A DNA stretch of 64,000 nt from assembly GCF_000284095.1 (NCBI RefSeq), contig NC_017068.1, positions 1,674,001-1,738,000 of the forward strand, given 5' to 3'. A program made the translations under genes and the position numbers. How positions within the stretch are numbered: the stretch's first letter is position 1; every line of letters starts with the position of its first letter. This document shows, one piece after another, positions 56,886 to 64,000 of the stretch. The stretch comes from Selenomonas ruminantium subsp. lactilytica TAM6421. GTDB lineage: Bacteria > Bacillota > Negativicutes > Selenomonadales > Selenomonadaceae. The notes beneath the pieces were generated by a model. That model did no database searches, had not been told where the DNA came from, and worked only from the letters and a program-made list of their open reading frames with translations.

Positions 56886-57903
56886 ATGAAACTACCTAAC
56901 GGCTTCGGCACCGTCTACAAATTATCCGGTAACAGGCGGAGGCCGTATGCAGTCAAAAAGACCATTCAGGGAAAGCAGAAATATCTTGGATACTTTGAAA
57001 CCTTTGAGGATGCCATGGCATTCCTTGTGGACTACAACCGCGACCCTGCCCTGCTCTCCCCCAGCAAAACTACATTTGCTGAGGTCTATGCGCTTTGGAA
57101 GGCAAAACACTTCCCTGAAATCCGCCCGAGTCAGTTACCGTAATAGCTACCGCCACTGCTCCCGCCTCCATTCCATGAAATTCGTTGATATTCGGCTGTC
57201 GCACCTTGATATGGTGATTGATGATGTGCGGTCGAAGGGATGCGGCCATCCGACACAAAAGAAAGTCAGGTCTCTGCTGGAACAGCTTTATAAGTATGCC
57301 GCACGCTATGACCTCGTTACCCGTGACTATGCCCGATACCTTGATATTGACCGGCATAAACCGAAGGTCAAGAAAAAGCCCTTCACCGTCCGCCAGCGGA
57401 ATAAATTGTGGCGGGGACTGGATGAAATGCCCGAACAGACCAAAATTGTGCTCATGCTGATATACTCCGGGTGCCGGGTGGGCGAATTTCGCCACATCAA
57501 AAAATCTGACGTAAAACTGCGAAGAAGGCTTCTCGTTGTGCGCCATTCTAAGACCGACGCAGGACGAAACAGGTATATTCCTATACCTAAGAAGCTAATG
57601 CCTTGGTATGAGGCTCTCATGCAGTCTGAGGGCACATACCTCTGTACGCGTACAAATGGTTCTCGCCACACGTACGATTCCTTCCGCCGGGCAGTATTTA
57701 ACCCTGTGATGGAGCATTTCAACTTGAAACACACACCTCATGAGTGCCGGCACACTCTTGCCAGCATGCTCGACTCTGCCGATATCAACCGAACTGTTAC
57801 AAAATTAATTTTGGGTCACTCTCTTGAAGGAGTTACTGAACGAGTCTACACGCATAAATCCGTCCGCGAATTACTGCGTGCCATAGACAAGGTTTGTAAC
57901 TAA
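56886..57903 (+). pseudogene. Frameshifted phage-type tyrosine recombinase
   Basis: The N-terminal part (56886-57143; KLPNGFGTVYKLSGNRRRPY, an arm-binding domain, then TFAEVYALWKAKHFPEI) and the rest (about 57128-57903; YRNSYRHCSRLHSMKF, SAM-like, then the catalytic domain) are in different frames, shifted around 57118-57130. Catalytic residues are present in the second part: IYSGCRVGEF, HTPHECRHTLASML, LGHSLEGVTERVYTH with the nucleophile Tyr. It is encoded opposite to the late genes, between the tail-fibre region and the holin, an odd place for an integrase and close to the invertible fibre segment. A sequencing error cannot be excluded. Confidence 0.82.
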
Positions 57904-57929
57904 CCTGTAACTATTCCCCACACTACAAG

Positions 57930-57961
57930 AGCCGCATGCTGGTATATAGCAAGCGGCTTTC
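57930..57961 (+). terminator. Terminator after the recombinase
   Basis: AGCCGCATGCT pairs with AGCAAGCGGCT, followed by TTTCTTTG. Confidence 0.7.
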
Positions 57962-57978
57962 TTTGTGTAGGTAATTTG

Positions 57979-58143
57979 TCAGTTCTCGGTTGAAGTGGCT
58001 TCCTCCGTTGCTGGCGCTGGCTCCGCAGGGGTTTCCTCCGTCTTTTCGGGGACGTACAAACAGCAATTTTTGTTCTGGCACGTGCCATCCGGACGAACCA
58101 CTTTACGGCAACGTGGGCAACGCTTTTTCACTACAAAAGGCAT
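57979..58143 (-). CDS. Small phage zinc-ribbon-like protein (54 aa)
   Basis: The N-terminal half has CPRC and, 11 residues later, C-x4-CC (CQNKNCC), enough for one zinc site. The C-terminal half is a Glu/Pro/Thr/Ala-rich tail (EETPAEPAPATEE). GGAGGGATAAGTT precedes the ATG. It starts 3 bases after the fibre-assembly gene's stop. The family and role are unknown. Confidence 0.6.
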   Translation of the reverse strand: MPFVVKKRCPRCRKVVRPDGTCQNKNCCLYVPEKTEETPAEPAPATEEATSTEN

Positions 58144-58146
58144 AAC

Positions 58147-58554
58147 TTATCCCTCCAATTCTTTAATAGCTGCATCAAGTGCAGCATCCAAATCCTGCAT
58201 CTCAGTCTGGATCTCTTCCGCCAGCTCCGTGTCAGCGTGAATCATCGCATCCATGTACTGCTCGGTAAGAGTTGCCTTGGCAGCGTTATACTCAGCTATA
58301 ATGCTGGCCTTTTTCTCATCCGTGCTGGGCGTATAAGCGGGCGCATCTGTCGGCTTGCCATCGGCTCCACGGACATAACCAGTACCGTTTTTCCCGGTGC
58401 CCTTGTTGCCGACATAATACGACCACTCGTCCTCGTCAATCTCGATATAGCCGTCAGCGATAAGTTCTTCACGTTTCTTATCGTCGATTGAATTATCCAG
58501 CGGATATGATGAGATTCGTTTTCCGTCAGAATCAAATTTTGATAAATAATTCAT
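58147..58554 (-). CDS. Putative tail-fibre assembly/chaperone protein
   Basis: A 135-residue protein directly downstream of the fibre locus. The N-terminal half is a small beta domain that reads like the tip-contacting part of fibre chaperones (YLSKFDSDGKRISSYP, GYIEIDEDEWSYYVG), and the C-terminal half is a helical, Glu/Ala-rich coiled coil (AEEIQTEMQDLDAALDAAIKEL). The start is the ATG at 58554 with AAAGGAG upstream. Its position just outside the invertible segment means both fibre forms share it. The assignment rests mainly on context. Confidence 0.6.
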   Translation of the reverse strand: MNYLSKFDSDGKRISSYPLDNSIDDKKREELIADGYIEIDEDEWSYYVGNKGTGKNGTGYVRGADGKPTDAPAYTPSTDEKKASIIAEYNAAKATLTEQYMDAMIHADTELAEEIQTEMQDLDAALDAAIKELEG

Positions 58555-58591
58555 ATTATATTCTCCTTTCTCCTGTTCCTCACTGTCAGCC

Positions 58592-58625
58592 AATGGAGTG
58601 ATGGCTTTATTGAACAGTGGGGAAC
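58592..58625 (+). repeat. Inverted repeat, left crossover site
   Basis: 34 bases identical to the complement of 59092-59125; the adjoining bases on both sides differ. It codes for the conserved WSDGFIEQWG hinge. Confidence 0.92.
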
Positions 58626-58848
58626 ATATGAAATAACATCCGGCAATTGGAAAGAATATAGTTTTCCAATTGCGTTCCCTAATGCTTGTTACGGGGTGGT
58701 GACAACACCCGTCCCTAATGCGGGAACATCTAGTGCCGCGTCTTCAGTACCGGCTACAATAGCAAGTTATACAAAAACTTCATTTTTTGCCGCGCTCTCT
58801 GATACCACGGCCGGTTGGCGGTTTGTTGCATTTGCACTAGGCGAATAA
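58592..58848 (+). other. Silent alternative fibre C-terminus
   Basis: An open frame without its own start, opposite in strand to the fibre gene. After the shared WSDGFIEQWG it encodes 74 residues (TYEITSGNWKEYSFPIAFPN... ending WRFVAFALGE), a phage fibre tip domain of the same type as the expressed one, whose matching part has 78 residues. It is the unexpressed cassette of the switch. Confidence 0.85.
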
Positions 58849-58856
58849 AATAAGTA

Positions 58857-60230
58857 TTAATAACCAACGGCTATCCAATCAAATTTCAGCTTCGTATTCG
58901 ACACGCCAGAATAGATATGGGCTATCATATTTGATGTTGTTGCGTATATATTTAACGACGTTGTTATTAAATCGCTTTGACTAGTGCTATTAGTGTTTTG
59001 GTTAATCATCCCCATAACTTTTGGTGTCGATGTGAATGCGATGGGGAATGTAACAGGTTGACCCGCGGATGGGAATTGCGCAGGGTCAACAGTTCCCCAC
59101 TGTTCAATAAAGCCATCACTCCATTTACGATACCCGTTCACACCGTAGTGAGATGCTACCACTGTACCGTGAGCACCTGCGTCGTTGAGCTTGGACAGCA
59201 TTGCAGGCGTCATCAAACCGTTAGCAGATGCGCTGACTACGCCGTAGGTCGTATTGTTATCCGGTGGGACTGACCAAGTCCCGTCCTCGCGTAAGTATTT
59301 GGTGGCGCCTGCTGTCGTTGGCGGTTTCGGTACTAGGCCTGCAGCGGCACTGCCGCCCGAGCGGACGAAGGTACTATACTTGGTATCATTGTCTGGCGGA
59401 GTTTGCCATGTGCCATCCGCGCGCAGGTATTTTCCTTGGCTGCCAGCTGCAGGTTGAGGAACGAGCCCTGAAGTACCTGACGCCGAAGCAGATGCACCTG
59501 TCATTGTAGAAATCGCCGCCCATGTACCATCACCGCGAAGAAAAGCTCCCTGCTTGCCTGCAGCAGGAGTAGGAACAAGTCCTGCTGTACCAGCTTTGGA
59601 TGCAGATGCGCCTGTCATCGTTTCGTAGGTCGTGTCTTGCGTGGTGAGATTAATAGTGGTGCCGTCGCCTTTGGTAAACGTGATTTGCTTACCGGAAATA
59701 GATGCATTCTTGATGCACGCATCGAAAAGCACCTTATGGGCCTCACCGCTGCTATTATGATCAGCCAAATCTCGTGCGGTGAGGAGCCCATTTGGGTCAA
59801 TCACGGCAGTTACGGAACTATCACTGGAAATCTGGATCGTAAGGTTCAATGCTTCACTGACTACTGTTACGCCGCCCTTGGCTTGCAGATAGTCTGGGTG
59901 ACTATCTACGGTTACAGCGTAGAGAATTTCACCATCATCCGGATCGGTAGCATAGAGCCCCAGCTCTCGGAGTGTATAACCGTAATCAAGGTTTGCATTA
60001 GAAACAACGCCTTCGACAATGCATCGGCCCGCGTCAACGCTAATCGATGATATCGTGATAATTTGTTTAGGACTCACGAGATCCGTAAGCCCCTCAAGGG
60101 TTTGTTCGCTCGTAATTGCTCCGTCACCAAGTTTCATTTTTGTAAGCTCCAACTTACAAAGGCCAGCTTCTACCTTGGCACTTAGTGCCTGTCCTTTCTT
60201 TGTAAGTGTATAGCCCTGCCAATCAGCCAT
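58857..60230 (-). CDS. Phage tail fibre (gpH-like), variable C-terminus
   Basis: A 457-residue fibre. The N-terminal DUF3751/fibre attachment domain (YTLTKKGQALSAKVEAGLC) binds the baseplate. The shaft contains three imperfect repeats of the form GLVP-x-P-x2-G-x-QGKYLR-x-DGTW (about residues 215-325). The C-terminal tip begins at YRKWSDGFIEQWG and ends FDWIAVGY. The last 78 codons and the hinge lie in the invertible segment. It overlaps the gpI gene by 8 bases. Confidence 0.9.
   Translation of the reverse strand: MADWQGYTLTKKGQALSAKVEAGLCKLELTKMKLGDGAITSEQTLEGLTDLVSPKQIITISSISVDAGRCIVEGVVSNANLDYGYTLRELGLYATDPDDGEILYAVTVDSHPDYLQAKGGVTVVSEALNLTIQISSDSSVTAVIDPNGLLTARDLADHNSSGEAHKVLFDACIKNASISGKQITFTKGDGTTINLTTQDTTYETMTGASASKAGTAGLVPTPAAGKQGAFLRGDGTWAAISTMTGASASASGTSGLVPQPAAGSQGKYLRADGTWQTPPDNDTKYSTFVRSGGSAAAGLVPKPPTTAGATKYLREDGTWSVPPDNNTTYGVVSASANGLMTPAMLSKLNDAGAHGTVVASHYGVNGYRKWSDGFIEQWGTVDPAQFPSAGQPVTFPIAFTSTPKVMGMINQNTNSTSQSDLITTSLNIYATTSNMIAHIYSGVSNTKLKFDWIAVGY
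59092..59125 (-). repeat. Inverted repeat, right crossover site
   Basis: 34-base partner of 58592-58625, inside the fibre gene at the hinge between shaft and tip. Confidence 0.92.
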
Positions 60231-60867
60231 TGATATTAACCTCCTTATGAATGTGCTGCGCGGTATTTAAGAAGATCGCGTCGAAGATGTTCGGGGCTGT
60301 GAATTTTGGTAGCCCTATCATGACGGTCTTATTAACATAAGTTGCAGCAGTAAAAAAGAATTTTGTATCAACGGTGCGGGAAAACTCCACACCATCGAGC
60401 CAGCTTCTGGCGTTTTTAGCTTCATTTATTGCCCGTACCAGTTGCCTTATTGTTTGGGGCGATGTCATAGGGCCCTCGATGAGGGCAACCTTGAAGTGAT
60501 AAGGTTCGCCACCATATTCAAACCACTCCTGTACATGTGCTCCATCAAGGATTGCACTGACAACGGATTGGACTGCATACGGCGTGCCTTTTAGCTTGTG
60601 CCATCCAATGCTTTGCTTAACCAGTTTTCGCTTAGTGCCTATATCAAAAGATGAATCATAGGCATCTACGTGGAACTGCCAAGCCAGCTGGTCAACGATA
60701 TCCTCCTCTAGCTCATCGATACGGGATATTAGTAGTACATATTTAATCTGTTCTGAGATATCATGCATTGATACGTCAAGAGCTTTGGCGGCGCTTTGTA
60801 CTTCCTTATCTCTGGCCAAGTTCTCGGGCATAATATCCAGCAGACTTAGCTCGGATAATTTAATCAT
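60223..60867 (-). CDS. Baseplate/tail protein gpI (P2 type)
   Basis: A 214-residue P2 gpI-family protein that links baseplate wedge and tail fibre. The N-terminal SLLDIMPENLARDKEVQ and the central DQLAWQFHVDAYDSSFDIGTKR, then KLKGTPYAVQSV are characteristic. It sits between gpJ and the fibre, as in P2. It overlaps gpJ by 8 bases. Confidence 0.9.
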   Translation of the reverse strand: MIKLSELSLLDIMPENLARDKEVQSAAKALDVSMHDISEQIKYVLLISRIDELEEDIVDQLAWQFHVDAYDSSFDIGTKRKLVKQSIGWHKLKGTPYAVQSVVSAILDGAHVQEWFEYGGEPYHFKVALIEGPMTSPQTIRQLVRAINEAKNARSWLDGVEFSRTVDTKFFFTAATYVNKTVMIGLPKFTAPNIFDAIFLNTAQHIHKEVNING

Positions 60868-61978
60868 CCGCTACACCCCCATAGGTGACTGTCCGAGAAT
60901 CGGAGGCCACGGCCACAGCGGTATTATCGACGGAAGTCATAACCGGACTTGTGACTGTTACCTTACATGCGCCGGCTGCAACAATCAGCTGATAGAGTTT
61001 TGATGGGTCGAGATCTCGGCCAAGTTTCGCTCGCTGCCAATTCACGTAATCATTAACCGCCTCAGCAACTTTTGCCTGTATGGTTCCAGCTTGTTCTGCA
61101 TCGTCAGAAGCTATGTGATACGTTAACTCAATATCGTAAGATATTGCTGTTGGCGCGACCACGGTAACAAGGTCAGTCAAAGGTCTAATCTTACTATCGT
61201 TGCATACCTCGTTGACATCAGCTAATATCTCATCGCCTGGGATTTCGCCATCAGCAAGCAGAGGATAGATATTGACGTGACCCGGTTCTGGGGAAATAAC
61301 TTTCACATCCACAATCAACGATGATGCGGTCTTTGCCCAGAATTCATAAGCACCAGCTGGGCCAGCACACGAGAAAGATTCAGGGGCTTCATGGATGCGC
61401 TCCCGGTATGCATCATCGTTCTCGGTGGATGCGCCACCCGCGCTCGTCGTGATATTCACGATGCTATCGACATAGGCGACAGGATCGACAATCATCATGA
61501 GCTGACCTGGGACATATCCATTCCCTGATACGCCGACGTCGGTACAAGTTGCTGATACTGTTCCTTCTGTTTGGCCAGCGACAATCGTCAAAACTCTGTC
61601 AGTAGCAAAGAACATCGTCTTATCTTCTGTCGTTACCCTTGTACCGACAGGGATGATTACCGCCGATGGCTGCACAGCAGACAGCGTAACTTTTAATGTG
61701 GTCGTTGCTGCAGATGCAGGGATTCTTGTGGTATCAACCAATACGCCAAGATGGTCTAAGAAATCGCCTTTCGCATACGCCAGAAGATTCATCTTCCCCG
61801 TGTAATTCAGTTTGCTTCTAAGCTGAGCAAGTTCATCAGCGACTGACTCAAGGAATAATCTGACAGGGTCACCTTTTGCCAAGGTTCTACCGGATACTTT
61901 TTCGTATAAATTAATAACCTCTGTCTTAACATTATTGGTATCCGCATTAACGAAAGTTATATCATTCAAGTTATTCAT
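60860..61978 (-). CDS. Baseplate protein J
   Basis: A 372-residue gpJ/Mu gp47-family baseplate wedge protein. The N-terminal YAKGDFLDHLGVLVDTTRIPASAA, GGASTENDDAYRERIHEAPESFSCAGPAGAYEFWAK and VKVISPEPGHVNIYPL are diagnostic. It overlaps gpW by 4 bases. Confidence 0.92.
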   Translation of the reverse strand: MNNLNDITFVNADTNNVKTEVINLYEKVSGRTLAKGDPVRLFLESVADELAQLRSKLNYTGKMNLLAYAKGDFLDHLGVLVDTTRIPASAATTTLKVTLSAVQPSAVIIPVGTRVTTEDKTMFFATDRVLTIVAGQTEGTVSATCTDVGVSGNGYVPGQLMMIVDPVAYVDSIVNITTSAGGASTENDDAYRERIHEAPESFSCAGPAGAYEFWAKTASSLIVDVKVISPEPGHVNIYPLLADGEIPGDEILADVNEVCNDSKIRPLTDLVTVVAPTAISYDIELTYHIASDDAEQAGTIQAKVAEAVNDYVNWQRAKLGRDLDPSKLYQLIVAAGACKVTVTSPVMTSVDNTAVAVASDSRTVTYGGVADD

Positions 61979-62289
61979 TCATTAATCACCACCTGTACTG
62001 TAGGGAGAAGTTCCCCCTCCTCTCCATTGCCGTCAAACGTTACATTTAGCACCTTAGCTCTTGGTTCATAGGTCTCTATGGCCTCCACAATTTGCCGCGT
62101 AAGCTGGCTGATTGCGTGAGGGGTAGGATTATCAAGCATTGACACGTCAAGGCCGAAATCACGGTCTAGTCTAGCCTCTCCTTTCGCCGTTGTGAGGATT
62201 GTTTTTACATTCTGCATGATTTCCTCTAGCTCAGTAGCTGGAAGGAAATTAACTTTCGCTAGATCCGCTGTTATATTGATGACGCTCAA
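61975..62289 (-). CDS. Baseplate wedge protein gpW/gp25-like
   Basis: A 104-residue gp25-like protein with lysozyme-like fold. ILTTAKGEARLDRDFGLD and YEPRAKVLNVTFDGN fit the family. It belongs to the tight late operon (4-base overlaps on both sides). Confidence 0.88.
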   Translation of the reverse strand: MSVINITADLAKVNFLPATELEEIMQNVKTILTTAKGEARLDRDFGLDVSMLDNPTPHAISQLTRQIVEAIETYEPRAKVLNVTFDGNGEEGELLPTVQVVINE

Positions 62290-62816
62290 GTCAATACACC
62301 TCCCAGAATTCTCGAGTTTGTAGTGGCCTCATAATATTCCTGCATGGACAGATTCACGTCGAGGCCTGCAACAGTACCATCGATGTAGTGTGTCGCGGTG
62401 GCCTCAACACTTTCAATGAGCCATTTTTTCCCTACAGGCTTACCACTAACCACAAAAGTCAGCACTTCACCGGTCTCACAATAACTGCGGAGTATTTCAA
62501 GGCATGATTCTGGGTTTACTCCGAGCCACTTTCGTAACTTGATGCCTAAAGTCAATGTCGTGATATCTGGCCCTTGGAACTCTAGCACTGGTTTGCTGGC
62601 AATGATGTCATGTTTTGCGATGCGGGCCTTGAAACTTCGCTTATATTCATCAAAAGTAAGACAGTCATTATAAGCAGCTACTTTAAAGGTCACATCTCCC
62701 AGGGACCCTATCTCATTGGCGGCCCCAGGGTTAACACCCAGCGCCTTTGCGTATTTATTTATCGCACTGGTTAAGCCTTTCATGCCGGCTTTTTTCAATT
62801 TACTTTTCCAATCCAT
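62286..62816 (-). CDS. Phage tail protein gpU-like
   Basis: A 176-residue protein of the P2 gpU type: an N-terminal helical part, then SLGDVTFKVAAYNDCLTFDEYKR, SKPVLEFQGPDITTLTLGIKL and a C-terminal beta part. In P2, gpU terminates the tail tube. Here it lies between PAAR and gpW, a non-P2 order. Confidence 0.78.
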   Translation of the reverse strand: MDWKSKLKKAGMKGLTSAINKYAKALGVNPGAANEIGSLGDVTFKVAAYNDCLTFDEYKRSFKARIAKHDIIASKPVLEFQGPDITTLTLGIKLRKWLGVNPESCLEILRSYCETGEVLTFVVSGKPVGKKWLIESVEATATHYIDGTVAGLDVNLSMQEYYEATTNSRILGGVLT

Positions 62817-62819
62817 AGC

Positions 62820-63110
62820 TCAACCTCCAACGAAAACATTTCCGCTCCCTGCTGCAATACTGCCCCCACAGGATACAGGATCACCAACGCGTCCCGCTGG
62901 ACTGCTGTTGATGAATACCGTAGAACTGCCTGAGGCAATCACTCCACTGTGTGCGGAATGAGCAGGGCAAGAATGTGGGGCATAACTATCGCCCACACGG
63001 CCTGCGCCTATGCCATTAATGAACACGTTGCTACTAGCGGATACCAAAGACGTAGGCGGGCATGCATCATGTCCTGTATCGGCATCACCCAATCTTGTAA
63101 TTGCTGGCAT
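62820..63110 (-). CDS. PAAR-domain spike tip protein
   Basis: A 96-residue PAAR protein that caps the tail spike. TRLGDADTGHDACPPT starts it; two internal V-F-I-N-x2-x-x-G-RVGD repeats and the His/Cys set (HSCPAHSAHSG, CGG) would hold a metal ion at the tip. The start is the ATG at 63110 with AAGGAGG upstream. Confidence 0.9.
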   Translation of the reverse strand: MPAITRLGDADTGHDACPPTSLVSASSNVFINGIGAGRVGDSYAPHSCPAHSAHSGVIASGSSTVFINSSPAGRVGDPVSCGGSIAAGSGNVFVGG

Positions 63111-63121
63111 TTCCCCCCTCC

Positions 63122-63330
63122 TTAGTTGATATTGACCGTCGAGCCATTGATGACTACAGGCCCTGTACATTGTATGGTCAATCCGCCCGTAGCTCGGTTA
63201 AACTCTACAAAAGAGCCGTCGCCAAAGTCTATGCGGCGGATATCGCCATTCGTACTATTAGGGGGCTGCGCTTCACTAAAGAATGTTCCCAGTATAAAGC
63301 CATTGGAGTTAGAATATAAATAGTACAAGT
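63122..63330 (-). pseudogene. Baseplate assembly protein gpV, 3' remnant
   Basis: About 65 C-terminal residues of a P2 gpV-type spike protein (GFILGTFFSEAQPP, RRIDFGDGSFVEFNRATGGL, ending INGSTVNIN). The frame continues upstream only into the IS3 element's end, so the 5' part is cut off or lies beyond the IS, outside the window. The left border of the remnant (about 63310-63340) is approximate. Confidence 0.7.
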
Positions 63331-63401
63331 CAAAATGAGAAATCCTAAATAAGTTCATGACATGGTACAATATATGTACCTATCTTGAGGAGGATTTCAG
63401 A

Positions 63402-63686
63402 ATGGCTAAACAACATGACAAACAGTTTAAACTTGACGCAATTCAATATTACGAAGATCATAAGGAGCTTGGCTTGCGTGGCTGTGCCAATAACCTTGGC
63501 ATCGGTTACAGCACTTTGACCAAGTGGCGGAAAGAACTTCGTGACTCCGGCGATATCGTTGTAAGAGGTTCCGGCAACTACGAATCCGATGAACAGAAAG
63601 AAATTGCCAGATTACGCCGTGAATTGCGCGATACGAAAGACGCACTTGACGTGTTAAAAAAAGCCATCAGCATTCTGGGAAAATAA
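63402..63686 (+). CDS. IS3-family transposase OrfA
   Basis: A 94-residue DNA-binding protein with a helix-turn-helix (FKLDAIQYYEDHKELGLRGCANNLGIGYSTLTKWRKEL) and a leucine-zipper-like C-terminus (EIARLRRELRDTKDALDVLKKAISIL). The start is the ATG at 63402 after TTGAGGAGG. A7 followed by G at 63656-63663 (codons A|AAA|AAA) is the likely -1 frameshift site to make OrfAB. Confidence 0.9.
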   Translation: MAKQHDKQFKLDAIQYYEDHKELGLRGCANNLGIGYSTLTKWRKELRDSGDIVVRGSGNYESDEQKEIARLRRELRDTKDALDVLKKAISILGK

Positions 63687-64000
63687 CAGAGGCCATTTAT
63701 CTTCAGGTCTCTGAACAGGCGGAAATTGCAAAAGAAGAAGGACGCCCTATTTCCGTCTCCGGAATGCTGCGAAAACTTGGCGTTTCACGCTCGGGCTATA
63801 ACGCTTGGCGCCATCGTCTGCCATCAGACACATCAATAAGGCGACAGGAAGTAAAAGAACAAATCCAGCGAATCTACGATGAGTCTCATCAAAATTATGG
63901 TGCACCTAAAATCACATCAGAACTGCGTAAAGCCGGAGAAATCATCTCTGAAAGGACTATAGGTCAGTATATGCGCCAGATGGGGCTTCGTGCTCAATGG
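63662..64000 (+). CDS. IS3-family transposase OrfB (partial, runs off window)
   Basis: In the -1 frame relative to OrfA. It starts with KITEAIYLQVSEQAEIAKEEG, has the HTH_21-type region (ISVSGMLRKLGVSRSGYNAWR, DESHQNYGAPKITSELRK) and the beginning of the path to the integrase core (RTIGQYMRQMGLRAQW). The DDE residues lie beyond the window. Confidence 0.88.

Larger units (their letters stand above)
58592..59125. other. Invertible tail-fibre tip segment
   Basis: A 534-bp segment bounded by a perfect 34-bp inverted repeat. Inside, the minus strand encodes the present C-terminal tip (stop at 58857-58859) and the plus strand a different tip (stop at 58846-58848); the two stops are 8 bases apart and convergent. 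The repeat itself encodes WSDGFIEQWGT in frame in both tips. Inversion at the repeats would join the other tip to the same fibre shaft without any frameshift. Confidence 0.88.
63330..64000 (+). mobile_element. IS3-family insertion sequence (incomplete in window)
   Basis: Two overlapping frames, orfA and orfB in -1 phase, typical of IS3. The left end lies between about 63310 and 63400; its inverted repeat cannot be fixed without the right end. It interrupts the gpV gene of the prophage. Confidence 0.85.

Noticed and set aside
55080-63330. Pure tailocin (R-type bacteriocin) rather than a prophage
   Set aside because: Only tail and lysis genes are visible, but the window stops before any head genes would appear, so this cannot be decided.

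Overview
This window is a bacterial chromosome segment from the Negativicutes, most likely Selenomonas ruminantium or a very close relative. The main evidence is the lysine/ornithine decarboxylase at 35152-36333. It has 393 residues, its PLP lysine at position 51, and the A44-G45-V46, P54 and S322 signature described for the S. ruminantium enzyme, whose product cadaverine is built into that organism's peptidoglycan. DapL-type lysine/DAP synthesis, SepF, McsA/McsB/CtsR/ClpC and an L28 with Cys pairs fit a Firmicutes-type diderm.

Layout. 1-6061: a CNNM/CBS membrane protein, a methyltransferase, a D-Ala-D-Ala carboxypeptidase and a feoA-feoB-Cys-rich-peptide iron uptake operon. 6151-8472: a ~600-bp palindromic repeat element split by an IS1182-type insertion sequence. 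8530-16440: one long minus-strand translation operon, rimP-nusA-ylxR-ylxQ-infB-rbfA-nrnA-truB-ribF. 16716-20745: dapL and two radical-SAM genes, followed at 20769-21369 by an intact copy of the same repeat. 21508-27443: pepD, sepF, typA and rplS-lepB-exoA. 27583-34850: a six-gene group-4 hydrogenase/Ehr-like membrane complex. 34967-36333: ldc translationally coupled to a small Nif11-like protein. 36557-37868: rpmB and an orphan tyrosine recombinase. 37926-44077: the branched-chain operon ilvN-ilvC-leuC-leuD-leuB-ilvB. 44453-50133: mutY, a soluble FIST-domain chemoreceptor, a LysR regulator and radA. 50194-54904: the ctsR-mcsA-mcsB-clpC stress operon with a 41-codon membrane peptide at its end.

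55080 to the window end is the late part of a P2-type prophage or phage-tail locus: baseplate V remnant, PAAR, gpU, gpW/gp25, gpJ, gpI, tail fibre, fibre assembly, holin, lysin. It contains what I consider the most interesting system here. The tail-fibre gene ends inside an invertible segment. A perfect 34-bp inverted repeat (58592-58625 and 59092-59125) brackets the expressed fibre tip and, on the opposite strand, a silent alternative tip of about 74 codons. Inversion would swap receptor-binding tips. A tyrosine recombinase lies about 0.7 kb away but is frameshifted, the lysin carries an in-frame amber codon, and an IS3 element has cut off the 5' end of the gpV gene, so the locus looks partly decayed and the switch may be locked.

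A second unexplained pattern is an excess of the palindrome TGAC-NN-GTCA. I counted 15 by eye where about one is expected by chance. They often cluster in variable loops of unrelated proteins. No rRNA, tRNA or CRISPR array was seen.
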